Assembly: GCA_014155875.1 (NCBI GenBank)
Contig: JACEFZ010012654.1
Location: forward strand, 1-64,000
Source of the DNA: Cepaea nemoralis
Lineage: Eukaryota > Mollusca > Gastropoda > Stylommatophora > Helicidae
Direction: 5' to 3'
Length of the DNA: 64,000 nt
Shown: positions 20,630-33,309 of the stretch, piece by piece
Layout of the letters: every line of letters starts with the position of its first letter
How positions within the stretch are numbered: position 1 is the stretch's first letter
Position numbers and translations under genes: made by a program
The notes under the pieces: generated by a model
Told to the model about the DNA's origin: nothing
The model's database searches: none
The model's input: only the letters and a program-made list of their open reading frames with translations

Positions 20630-20890
20630 AGGGTCGACTTCATTGCACTGGGTTTTATCCCATATGGCTCGGTCTCTTTCAGCAGAGTGAATTGCGAAAG
20701 CGTTGCACAATGTACGAATTAGGCATTTCCAGCGAAGACCTCACAGGAGTCTCCAAGAAAACTGCACTCGTGAACAGTACGACGTAACCCGGAATCGAAC
20801 TCACAACATTCAGAGCGCGAAGCAGCCTCGAAACCAATTCATCACGGAGACTCCGGGTGTTGGAATGTAAAATTGTCAATCTGATATTGA
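20630..20890 (-). mobile_element. tRNA-derived SINE
   Basis: The minus strand reads CGGAGTCTCCGTGATGAATT and GGTTTCGAGGC (A-box region), then GTGAGTTCGATTCCGGG (B box). The distal body (GTCGACTTCATTGCACTGGG on the plus strand) also occurs inside 45657-46302 and, inverted, near 44600-44650. Confidence 0.6.
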
Positions 20891-21151
20891 TCACACCACC
20901 CCTCGGGTGCTCATGAGACCACACATGGGGTTAGCACCATATGCCTCGTGTCCCGCGAGTATTGTACACAGGCCCCGTGACTGTTACGTGTTACTGACAT
21001 AACGACATTCTCATAGAGCTGTCACGGTGGAGGTTGGCTGCTAACAGACTTTCCTTTTGTACTCTGGCCGTGTCCTTAGTATGATGCTTAAATTGAGGCA
21101 ATAAAGATAAAAACAGAGAAATTACTAAATACCAGCCATGGTACACAACAT

Positions 21152-21670
21152 GTGGTGCTATTGACAGATGAAAAATCAGTTTTAGAGGCGCTCCTGTCTG
21201 GGAAATTGCCAGTACTAAGGACACTATTCTCTGAACTTATCACAATACAGTGGATACCATCCCACTGTGGAGTACCCGAAAACGACAGAGCTGATCGATT
21301 GGCTAAGGAAGGAGCAAAAGTAGAAAAGCCTGATGTGTCCGTTACATACCACCAAAAGAAAAGAATGATCAAATCAGTCAGAAAGCCACCGAAACCTGCT
21401 CAAGATGACTACCACGTTATGGACAGACCAGAACAAGTCATTATTCTGCACCTCAGAACAGGACACAATAGATTGCGCAACCATATGTATACAAAGTTCA
21501 AGATTGGTGAATCAGACATGTGCACATGTGGATTGGCGTCGCAGACAGCAGAGCACATACTCCAAGACTGCCCAAAATACAACATATCTAGGCAAACCTT
21601 CTGGCCTAGAGAGACAACAATGGAAGATAAACTCTATGGACCGCTGAGTGAACGAAAAAAAGACAGTTAA
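21152..21670 (+). pseudogene. LINE C-terminal RNase H domain and Cys/His tail
   Basis: Open for 172 codons. MVLLTDEKSVLEALL carries an RNase H Asp, TIQWIPSHCGVPENDRADRL carries the conserved His-containing loop and the last catalytic Asp (residue about 50), then AKEGA. The tail HNRLRNHMYTKFKIGESDM and CTCGLASQTAEHILQDCP is a putative zinc-binding C-terminus. The first RNase H Asp and Glu and the whole RT are missing. Related fragments: 8395-8830 and 28700-29330. Confidence 0.75.
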
Positions 21671-21770
21671 ATTCACACAAGAGACAACATTGCCCTTATA
21701 GACATATTTCAAGCGAACGAAAGAAGAAAAAATAAACAAACAGAAAGTTGAGGTTGACTGCAATGTTCTG

Positions 21771-22320
21771 TAAAATTATCTTTATTGTGAGGTTTTAGCT
21801 ATTGTTTGATCATACGTTTTCCGTTGGTATTTGAATGGTCATTGATCATATCATTGTAAACATCAAAACAAAGCTATTGCTCCCAAATCGGCAGCCCCTG
21901 ATTTCGAACCGTATATGTGAGGATTATGACACTGCATTCCACCGGACCACAGACATCAAGCTGCACAGTAAAGGATCTCTAGAGCCATGTCGTATAGGCT
22001 ATGCACTAATAATGTATTATTACGCATAGGCTCCGGAGGTCTTAATTCATTGATATATGCTACCGGGTCAACCCACAGGGTACTAGGAACTTTTCTGGGA
22101 AACAAATGCGACCGTTGTGATTTTAACCAGTGACGAGTAGTATAAAAATAGTATTAAAGCTCCATATCCCCAATATGTCTCAATGGGCGAAAGGGAACTC
22201 TTTACGTTTGTGATCGTAAACTTCAAGTCCGGTCAGTTGTGCCGCTCTGTAGGGTTCAGACTTCTTCTTTCCATATAATTTAAGAATCTGGCATCGAATC
22301 AGATCAGTTCTAAGAGCAAT
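21771..22320. other. Spacer with possible S3 SINE body
   Basis: CCGGGTCAACCCACAGGGTA, CTAGGAACTTTTCTGGGAAA and CAAATGCGACC at about 22066-22115 resemble the S3 body. Otherwise nothing supported. Confidence 0.35.
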
Positions 22321-22520
22321 CTATATATATAAAACAAAGTGTATGTATGTAAATATGTATGTCCTTTATTTTTTCGCTAACGGCCCATCCGATTGAGATG
22401 AAATTTTCTACACGTCTTCCTTTCATTCCAGAGCTGCCAACTGTGATATATTTTAGTGTGAAATCGCCTGCTTACTCAGTATTATTTCATTTTTCATTTT
22501 CATTAAAATTTATATATAGC
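22321..22520 (+). repeat. Possible Helentron/Helitron-like terminal motif
   Basis: TATATATATAAAACAAAGTG, then TATGTATGTCC and AACGGCCCATCCGATTGAGA-TGAAATTTTC. This composition recalls the widespread invertebrate repeat type with an ACGGCTGAACCGATTT-like core. A single copy in the window, so assignment is weak. Confidence 0.25.
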
Positions 22521-22901
22521 GAAGGGACTTAACTCTAGAAAAAGTTATTTCAAGGGGCATAACTTTTAATAACATTGTTGTATAACTTATAGTCATATTG
22601 TTGTATCGTTTTCAAAGATTTATAAACTCTTTGTCTATAGTTATTTACCGGCATATGAGTTATAATAAATAATGATACAATCTTTAAGGCATTTTCAAAG
22701 TTTACATAAAAATAATGCATAATGCATAACATTGTAACTCATCTTTCTATACTTAAGAAGTTATCTAAAAGATGTTGAACAATATCATCGCATCTTTAGT
22801 GTTTTCCGCCATCATATCGACACGATTCGCTTGACAGCACTTCTCAGCGCTATCAAGCCAAGACGCCTTACACATTTCAAGCAGCCTGATACGGGGGGAA
22901 A

Positions 22902-24745
<1,844 letters not shown>

Positions 24746-25138
24746 TTAAATAAAATGGAATACGATTTGATAGCCGGCACAAATTACTGCTTTGAAATTG
24801 AAGGCGTGCAAATGCGTTTCCTTTCAGTCTGCAGCAAATGGCCATTATTCATTATTGCCTGTCTGTTGATATATCTGTCTGTGTATATTATTCATGCTGT
24901 TGTCTGCCCACCTGACGACGTGTACGTGTGTGTGTGTGTTTGTTTGCGTACGTGCGTGCGTGAGTGGTGGAATACGTTAGTGAGATGAAGTGCATATTGT
25001 GAAGCCAATTACACATGCACACGGAAACATACGCGTTCAATAGTGAATTTTATCGTGCTGCGCGAGAATATCCTTATGACAAGAACGTCACGTAATGGAA
25101 CAGAAGTGTTCAGAGGTGTCGTCAATAATTCTACCCAT
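24746..25138. other. Unassigned spacer
   Basis: Short GT tract at 24920-24940. No supported gene. Confidence 0.4.
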
Positions 25139-26528
25139 AGTGGGTGCTTCCATGAAACGTGATTATTTTATAAAGCTTACCATTTATTGCTAACATCTGA
25201 ATGTGTGAATATTGTTGAATGTGAAATTTTGTACACTTTAAAGCATCGCTATGAAGCTGTACACATATTGTTCTCAAGAAGCTGATCGCAGGAAACTTTT
25301 TCATACTATTAAAAATCCCGAGAAAAGAACAGTGCATGCATTTGGTTTGAGTAAACGGTCATTTTGTCGATGGGTGCAAGAATCTGGAATGAAACCACCA
25401 CGTAATAAGCAAACGGTAGGTAGAAAGGTAATTGTAGAGAGCTTTGACTAGAATGTCATAAGGCGAGTTATTATAAAAATGATGGATACCAAAGAAACAG
25501 TGACTGTAAGAAAGCTTAGGGTTTGTCTGAGAAAGAACAATAACATAGAGCTATCCAAAACAACTTTGTGGAAAATTATAAGGCCATTAGGCTTCACGTT
25601 TAGAAAGTACAAAGGAGGTAGACATATCATTCGCGAGCAACCGCATTTAGGAGCCATGAGAAGCAGATACCTACGTGAAATAAGGGAAATGCGCAAAGAA
25701 AATTATGACACAGTTTATTTGGATGAGACGTGGATCAATGCGCACCACACAAATGAAAAGCAATGGCAATCAGTGAAAGGAAAGACAAAGCGATATGTGC
25801 CCAGTAGTAAAGGACAGCGTTTGGCCATAGTCCATGCTGGTAGTATGCATAATGGCTTACTACAGAATGCTGGACTCTTGTTCATATCAAAGCATACAGA
25901 TAATAGGGATTATCATAATGAGATGAATGGTAATGTATTTAGAGATTGACTCGAGAATACAGTACTTCTATCCCTATATAGACCATCGTGTCTAACTATA
26001 GACAATGCATCATGTCACAATGTTGTTGCCCAAGAAGACAAAATACCTACGGCATCGAGCACAAAGGAATATATAAAGATATGGCTGCGAATGGAAAACA
26101 TGCCATTTCCAGAAACATATTTCAAGCTAGAAATGTTGTTCCTTGTAAAACAGACGCAAAAATGCCATAAATATCAAATCGACAAGTTGATAGAAGAGCA
26201 TGGCCATAGATGCTTGAGACTTCCGCCGTACCATTCTCATTTAAACCCTATAGAACTTGTGTGGACTAAAATTAAAGGACAGGTGGCAGCTGACAATACT
26301 ACATTCATATTTTCTGACGTCAAGGTACTAACCCAGTCCGCGCTATTAACTATTCATAAAAGACACTGGAAAAAATGTGAGGACCATGTGTTGAAAGAGG
26401 AAGATGGCTATTGGAGTAGGATAGATTGCATTTTATGCAACTGAGAGCAGTCATCAACCTACTGGAATCGACCGACACAGATTAAGGTCTGAGCAGATCG
26501 CAGACATAAATCCACATTCACACCTACT
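25139..26528 (+). mobile_element. IS630-Tc1-mariner superfamily element (DD82E/Sailor-like), degraded
   Basis: Holds the transposase at 25251-26444. Candidate short inverted ends: AGTGGGTG at 25139-25146 and CACCTACT at 26521-26528 (7 of 8 complementary), with TA next to or overlapping the left one. The boundaries are tentative. Confidence 0.5.
25251..26444 (+). pseudogene. DDE transposase with D-D-(83)-E spacing, two nonsense codons
   Basis: A single frame runs 397 codons from ATG 25251 to a stop at 26442, broken only by TAG at 25449 and TGA at 25947. The N-terminal region has helix-turn-helix character (TVHAFGLSKRSFCRWVQESG; later SKTTLWKIIRPLGFTFRKY). Catalytic candidates are D158 in TVYLDETWIN, D251 in CLTIDNASCHN and E335 in PYHSHLNPIELVWTKIKG. 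The signatures LDETW, DNASCH and HLNPIE-xW are those of the IS630-Tc1-mariner DDE_3 fold. There are 83 residues between the second D and E, against 34 in Tc1; the nearest described spacing I know is DD82E (Sailor). Inactive as it stands. Confidence 0.8.
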
Positions 26529-26599
26529 GGATATTTTATTCCAAATACTCAGAAGAGTTGCGAGCCTAAGTTTTCTTCTTCGGTGAGTGTAAAATGGTC
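26445..26599. other. Spacer between transposase and minisatellite
   Basis: The 3' non-coding end of the transposon, then unassigned sequence. Confidence 0.4.
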
Positions 26600-27785
26600 C
26601 ATGACTCACACCCGTATATTACCGTCCATTTCTCACACCCGTATGTTGTCATCCATGATTCACACCCATATGTTGCCATCCATGACTCACACCCATATGT
26701 TTCCATCCATGACTCTCACCCATATGTTTCCATCCATGACTCACACCCATATGTTTCCATCCATGACTCACACCCGTATGTTGCCATCCATGACTCACAC
26801 CCGTATGTTTCCATCCATGACTCACACCCGTATGTTGCCATCCATGACTCACACGCGTATGTTGCCATCCATGACTCACACCCGTATGTTGCCATCCATG
26901 ACTCACACCCGTATGCTTGCATCCATGACTCACACCCGTATGTTGCCATCCATGACTCACACCCATATGTTTCCATCCATGACTCACACCCGTATGTTGC
27001 CATCCATGACTCACACCCGTATGATGCCATCCATGACTCACACCCGTATGTTGCCATCCATGACTCACACCCGTATGTTGCCATCCATGACTCACACCCG
27101 TATGTTCCCATCCATGACTCACACCCGTATGTTGCCATCCATGACTCACACCCGTATGTTTCCATCCATGACTCACACCCATATGTTTCCATCCATGACT
27201 CACACCCGTATGTTGCCATCCATGACTCACACCCGTATGTTGCCATCCATGACTCACACCCGTATGTTGCCATCCATGACTCACACCCGTATGTTGCCAT
27301 CCATGACTCACACCCGTATATTGCCATCCATGACTCACACCCGTATGTTGCCATCCATGACTCACACCCGTATGTTGCCATCCATGACTCACACCCGTAT
27401 GTTGCCATCCATGACTCACACCCGTTTATTGCCATCCATGACTCACACCCGTATATTGCCATCCATGACTCACACCCGTATATTGCCATCCATGACTCAC
27501 ACCCGTATGTTGCCATCTATGACTCACACCCGTATATTGCCATCCATGACTCACACCCGTATATTGCCATCCATGACTCACACCGTATATTGCCATCCAT
27601 GATTCACACCCGTATATTGCCATCCATGACTCACATCCGTATATTGCCATCCATGACTCACATCCGCATATTGCCATCCATGACTCACACCCGTATATTG
27701 CCATCCATGACTCACACCCGTATATTGCCATCCATGACTCACACCAGTATGTTGCCATCCATGACTCACGCTCGTATGATGCCAC
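26600..27785. repeat. 27-bp minisatellite, about 44 units
   Basis: Unit GACTCACACCCGTATGTTGC-CATCCAT with variants (CCATATGTTTCC, CGTATATTGCC). Since 27 is a multiple of three, several frames are open across it on both strands (339 and 411 codons on plus, about 256-266 on minus). The repetitive peptides (for example SMTHTRMLP) have no flanking gene structure, so I treat them as non-coding. Confidence 0.95.
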
Positions 27786-27858
27786 GGGAAGACTCATGTT
27801 CTGAACAATCTAAACGTGTTTGCTTGTGATGTGTCATAGATTCTAACTACTGTCTACC

Positions 27859-27965
27859 CCAGTGGTTCTCAACTTTTTTTGGCCCATGCATCCCTTAACC
27901 ATATTTTCAGAACGTTATTCCCCCCTTTAGTATTTCTTCCCTATCTTCCCCTATTTCACAATTCA
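27859..27965 (-). mobile_element. hAT MITE fragment
   Basis: CCAGTGGTTCTCAAC, then TTTTTTTGGCCCATGCATCC matches the inverted right end of the complete element at 60288-60666. Only about 105 bp remain. Confidence 0.7.
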
Positions 27966-28149
27966 CAGTGTCGCTCCACTTACGTAACTCAGTAGCAGTG
28001 TGACGGAATCATACAAAATAAAAGACTTCTTTTGAAGTCCCCATCGTGGTTGATAATGGAACCCAGATATTCAAATGGTGATGTTTTCAATTTGTTCATT
28101 GTTGATTGTGATCTTTGTTTGGCGTGTAGTTTTGTCAAATAAAAAAGGA

Positions 28150-28470
28150 GAAAGTTAGTTAGTTAGTCCTTAGTTAGTTTGTCGCGGTTCCAACTTCAAG
28201 GCAAAGGGTTGCCCCATTATGCTCTGTTCCTGTGCCAATGAATATCTCACAAACTGCTATTCAATGCGCCATGTGAAAAGTGGAATAGACAGGCGTCTCG
28301 ACAAACAAAAGTCCGCATCGAAAAATATAGTTCATCGTCGATGGAAGCGGCAGTCACTAGAAAACCAGAAGTCACACATTACTGTATAAGGCAACCCAGT
28401 CAGTTTCCGGTCGGCCGCCATTTTTCTGAACACGCAGTTTACGCTACAAACAACCGCGGAAGATATAAAA
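28150..28470 (-). repeat. Dispersed repeat with TAAC-type tail
   Basis: GTTAGTTAGTTAGTCCTTAG, then GTTGCCCCATTATGCTCTGT and CGATGGAAGCGGCAGTCAC. Same family as 11715-12055 and 45657-46302. Confidence 0.7.
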
Positions 28471-28699
28471 ATACTCTACGTGAAATTCACAATTCACAGT
28501 GTCTCTCCACTCACTAACTCAGTAGCAGTGTGACGGAATCTTACAAGAAAGAACAAAACCAACAATAAACTACCGAGCAGAACATTAACCAAGCTGCGCC
28601 TGGATTCATGCATATATAGAAGAATCAACACTAAACTCAGCACAACATGGAGGTAGATGGATTCTCCTGAATCACAGAAACAGAGCAAAGGAGATAGTC

Positions 28700-29330
28700 A
28701 GTAAGAACTGAAAACTTCAGTAACTTCAGAGCACAGACAGGAGCCTTAACAACTGTAGCAGAAATGTTGTTGACAGATACAAATAAATATACACAAATAG
28801 TTCTCCTTGGGGATGCAAAGTTAGTTGTTTCAATGCTGAAGAGCAGAAACAGTATAAAACCAGGAGACCTAAGGGCAGAACTAAATGAAGTATTTCAGAA
28901 ATCCAAAAGGGTTGTAATAGAATGGATTCTTTCTCATTGCAATATACCTGGAAATGTAGAAGTCGGCAGATTAACAAAGAAAGGTGAGGACCACATTACA
29001 CGTGAAGCGGGCAGGAAATTTATAAGCAGGAATTATAGAATCTAATGGAAATCAGAGCATCCAAGACACCAGAAAGATCATGCATTTTACCAGCTCAGCC
29101 GGTCAGGCCACAACAAGCTAAAATACCGCATTGTTAGTAATCTAACGATAGGAGACACTGATGAATTAACTGTGGAACTGGTAAAATGACAGCTAAACAT
29201 GTTGCAGGAGTGCTCAACATATGCATACCAGAGAAATGTATTTTGGAACACACCCGCTCCATTTGAGGACAAACTCTATAGAGATGTTATCAAGCTTAAG
29301 TTGACTGCTGTTTTCTTTGCATTGATTTAT
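28700..29330 (+). pseudogene. LINE RNase H and tail fragment
   Basis: Encodes MLLTDTNKYTQIVLLGDAKL, then VVIEWILSHCNIPGNVEVGR (RNase H IxWxxSHxxIxGN pattern; the final AD is changed to VG) and, after stops, SGHNKLKYRIV and FEDKLYRDVIKLK. Diverged relative of 21152-21670 with at least two nonsense codons. Confidence 0.6.
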
Positions 29331-29394
29331 TTTGCCATCTGAAGGTGAAGAATAAGAAGAAGAAGACGACACGATGGGTAGAATGGTAACTAAA

Positions 29395-29490
29395 TATCAT
29401 CATCATCATCTTTATCTAGTGCCTTGCCGGCAGGCTTGACAATCATGCCCCTCCACAAATTGTGATCTCCGACGGCATGGATCAATTCGT
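29395..29490 (-). pseudogene. LINE extreme C-terminus fragment
   Basis: The minus strand encodes VGDHNLWRGMIVKPAGKALD, matching the end of the fragment at 42880-42950 (VGDRKLWRGMIAHASRQGT-like). Confidence 0.5.
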
Positions 29491-29540
29491 GTATTTACTC
29501 CCTTCCGTGCCGTAACACTAGACCGCCAATAATTATCTCA

Positions 29541-30430
29541 TTCTGTCTTCCTCTATTATTATAAATAATGTGACTATCTGGTCAGTGAAGTATTTCTCTT
29601 GGTGGTCAAAAGGCTGCCCGTTACTTGCTTGTCGATGCTACCTTTTGGTCTCTCCAGAATGATCATGCTTAATATTTTCCCAGAAACGGACAGTCACAAT
29701 ATTCTTGTACAATTTTCACACTCCTGTGGGTTCTTTTCTTTGACACCTTCACATTATAACAATATCTCCAGCCAGCTAGTATTTCTTCAGTCTTCTAGAT
29801 TCTGCTAAATAATGTGTCCAATCATTCTATTGAAATATCAATATTAGTTTCAACAGCCTATACTGAGATACAATGTGGACCAGCAGATTTTTAATCATTC
29901 AGAAGTTTGATAACTTTACTAATCTAGATGATCACATGATAGTTATTAAAACGTACTTTCAATGACCTGTTTTGTTTCATAAAACGTTAAAGCTGGTGTA
30001 TGCTTTTATTTAAAACTTTACAAAACGAAAACAAACCACACGTTTCTTCTTCGTTATTGTAAATATTTTTAATGCGAAGTGAAATTTTGCATGAGCAGAA
30101 TTATTGACATCCATGCCGGGACCTCTCGGCATCTGTCTTCTGCCCGGATAATTATCGCTCTATCTAGCATTCGTTATTGTCACTTTAATGTAACATCTTC
30201 TAGTTTTACATTCATTAGAAATTCGATCACCGAAGAAATATTCAAAATGAAAGCCTTGTTTCGATGTATAAATCTTGTCTCTATATCCGTTTTCTTGCAA
30301 ATACTCCCTTTCCTCACCCATACAGATTTCATAATATGAAATGGTTCGACATGATCGGTTGGTTTTATCTAGATTACATATACCTACATATGATAAATGA
30401 TGCTGGGTTTGTTGGCAAGAACTTCCATGA
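29541..30430. other. Unassigned spacer
   Basis: Short ORFs (for example 30079-30339) show no recognisable domain. AT-rich. Confidence 0.4.
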
Positions 30431-30840
30431 CTCAACAGATTGAAGGAGAGGGTCGGTGAAAGGAAGAGGGAAGGGGAGAAGGAAGAGGAGATACAGACTG
30501 AGAGATAGAGACAGAGAGACAGAGACAGAGACAGATAGATAGAGAAACGAACGAACGAACGAACAAACTTTATGAAAGAGAGACAGAGCCAGAGACAGAG
30601 AGACAGAGACATAAACAGAGAGAAAGACACAGAGAGGTAGAGACAGAGAGATAGAGAAAGAGACAGAGACAGAGAGACTGAGAGACAGGGACAGAAAAAG
30701 AGAGACAGAGATAGAGACAGAGAGAGACAGAGACAGAGAGACTGAGAGACAGAGACAGAAACAGAGACAGGGACAGAAAAAGAGAGACAGAGATAGAGAC
30801 AGAGAGAGACAGAGACAGAGAGAGACAGTGACAAGAGATA
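30431..30840. repeat. GAGACA-type low-complexity tract
   Basis: GAGACAGAGACAGAGA units with a (GAAC)n block at 30546-30565 next to CAAACTTTATGAAAG, which resembles the 3' end of the 190-bp repeat family. Confidence 0.85.
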
Positions 30841-30924
30841 CACCAAATGGACTGAACAGTTGTTATGTACAGGGCCACGTCTCCTTGAACTTCCAAGGCC
30901 ACGTTACCACGTGAAATGAAAAGT

Positions 30925-31215
30925 CTTAGCTTTAGGGATTAAGTCACCACTTAGGCTGACACTGCACGCGGCAGTGCCTACATTTATTGAGATAATATTA
31001 GTTTGAAAAGTTCTAGATTACAGGGGCCATGTCATCATTTCGATTGAGAAGTTCTAGATTACGAGGGTCATGTCATCATTTTGATTGAAAAGTTATAGAT
31101 TACGGTGTCATTTTACCACATAGATTAAAGTCCTAACTTACATGTCTATGTCACTACTCAGGCTGACCTAACAAGTCGTCAGTGTCTACATTTATTAAGA
31201 TGAAAAATGCAACCA
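30925..31215. repeat. Short tandem duplications
   Basis: AAGTTCTAGATTACAGGGGC-CATGTCATCATTT-like unit three times at 31010-31110. The flanks CAGGCTGACxxxxC and CATTTATTGAGAT occur at both ends of the tract. Confidence 0.6.
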
Positions 31216-31599
31216 ATGGTTTTATTACTTTGATAGTTACAAAATTCAATTAGGTTACAGTAGCTGTCCAGTGTGCGAAATAATAGCCACAGCATCACAG
31301 ATGTAATACTCTCACATTGAGTTGACCATATATACAAACCTCCCGAAAGCCAAATATATTGCCAGATTCCTTTTAATGAGGTTTTTATAGAACGGGTTTA
31401 ATTTAAAACCAATTTAGTACTTTTAAAGGAAATTGTCCCGAAGCAGTTTCTTGCTAAACATCTGCTAAGTTCTGTGATGTGTCAGAGAATAACACTTTTT
31501 AGACCTGAATGCATGGACGAATAGGTGGCCAATCCTTTATTCATTTAGCAATCGACGAGTTCAGACGTCGTACCCACGTCCGACCATGCTTAAGATCAT
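31216..31599. other. Unassigned spacer
   Basis: AT-rich. Nothing supported. Confidence 0.35.
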
Positions 31600-31960
31600 A
31601 TCAGCGCAGTTCAGCTTAGTATACAATGAACTTAATGTGGTTGGGAGTTGGTAGAGAATGGGTTTAATGTATAATAAACTGAACATATGTATATATATAT
31701 AGAGAGAGAGCTAACTATGGAGTACACTTAGAATGGGACAAGTGTGGTATGAAACGCGTTCAGCGTAGGATGAAGTTTTTATAGAATGAGTTTGGTATAG
31801 GATGACTATTGTGTATATTGCGTTTAGTATAGAATGGGTTTGGTATGGGATGATTTTAATGTATACGTTTTAGTATAGGATGAGTTTGGCGAAGAATAAG
31901 CTTTTATAAGCGTTTTGTTTAGATTGAATGTGGTATAGATAGAGATTAATTTAGCTTGGT
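31600..31960. repeat. Degenerate minisatellite, TAGTATAGAATGGGTTTGGT type
   Basis: Irregular copies of TTTAGTATAGAATGGGTTTG and GGTATAGGATGA with variable spacing. Confidence 0.6.
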
Positions 31961-31964
31961 TGTG

Positions 31965-32365
31965 TAGGCTGGGAATGGACAATGAGGAAATATGCGGAAA
32001 CTGTGGGGATGTGATTTTATAGAAGAATTATGAGAACGCCATTTTCGGATATAAAGAGCAATGATGATATCTTGAAAGAAGTTAACTCACAAAGATTACT
32101 CGCATCAGACGAAGGCAGTCCATATTCTTTGGGTATGTCATGAGAAGGAGAAAGCTGAAATATGTCGTCACAAAGGGAAGTTGGTGGGGGGGGGGGGGGG
32201 GGTGAGGGGCACAAAGGCAGAGGAGACCAAGAAAGAAGATGCTGGACAGTGTGATATCTTGGCATGGAAGAAAGTCGGTATCGGAAATGATTCGCAGTAC
32301 AAAAGACTGGAGTGTGGACAGACGTGATCACCAACGCCACATACTACGGACTATTAGAAGAAGAA
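31965..32365 (+). pseudogene. LINE C-terminal fragment
   Basis: GATGTGATTTTATAGAAGAA encodes the M-WFYRRIMRTPF pattern. ILKEVNSQRLL and a frameshifted HVMRR region follow. It ends with GGACTATTAGAAGAAGAAGA. Interrupted by a G-run of about 16 at 32186-32201. Confidence 0.5.
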
Positions 32366-33044
32366 GAATGTTTTAAAAAACCTATTATTTATTACAATTA
32401 CCTCCTTGGGACAACAGTCCCTGTAACATTAATGTCCGAAATATGGCTGACTCGGTCACATACTCATTAACAGATTCAGTGCCAAACAGACAGTTGGTTT
32501 GGACCAAACAAAACATGGATGGCGGAAAATGAGAAGTAGGGATGTCACAGTTATGACTTAAACGTTGTTAATATGGTAGCAGACAAGTTGTATTATATGT
32601 CAAATTAAAGAGGTTGCTAAGGGAAAACTGCTCTATTGATATTTTAACTGAGATAACATTTTCCAATGACAACATTTCGGCGACATATAAGAACATGGTA
32701 GATATGGAGAGTCTCTAAAAAGATTAATAATCAAATGTTACTTAATCAGTTAATGTGAAGCTGAGATTGGCCCTAATTATAGCTCCGCTTATGAGATTGA
32801 ACGGGGTAGCGGTAATGGGAAAATGACCGAACGAAAGCGTTTTAGTGCCTGATTGATTGATTCCTTGCTTCAGTGGTTCTTTGTCAAATTGAATTAATGA
32901 CCCCCGCGAGATTTGTTTCGTTTTGTCGCAAAGTTCATATTTTTATATACTTTGTGGTTTGCATAGTGTCAGTGTGACTTAGAGATATGGCGACAGCTTG
33001 TTATCAAACAAATGGCGGGTTCTAGTCTCACTGGGAGCAGCAGT
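32366..33044. other. Unassigned spacer
   Basis: No ORF above background. Nothing supported. Confidence 0.4.
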
Positions 33045-33265
33045 TCCGTGGCGGCTAAGCGATCGCCTGACGGAAACGCTGATCTTGGATTTGAATCCGC
33101 TTTAGCAGATACGAATTTTTCAAATCTGACAAGTGCTCCCACTTTGACCAAAATTAACATGGCACCAGGAAATATCTTGGGAAGGTAAAGACCTCCGGTG
33201 TATCACTGACCACATCACTTTCCGACTGCCGATTGATCTATACAAATATGGGGCGGTCACCATAT
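33045..33265 (+). mobile_element. tRNA-derived SINE (S3)
   Basis: TTCCGTGGCGGCTAAGCGAT (A-box region) and GGATTTGAATCCGC (B-box region), then the S3 body CCAGGAAATATCTTGGGAAG and CCGATTGATCTATACAAATA. Confidence 0.65.
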
Positions 33266-33309
33266 CTCCATTGGCTTAAATGCGTGTGAAAGGGATATTT
33301 GTTTAATGG

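Noticed and set aside
26594..27829. ORFs of 339, 411, 256 and 266 codons as possible repetitive secreted or structural proteins
   Set aside because: The 27-bp unit keeps frames open on both strands; no signal peptide, splice sites or flanking unique exon.
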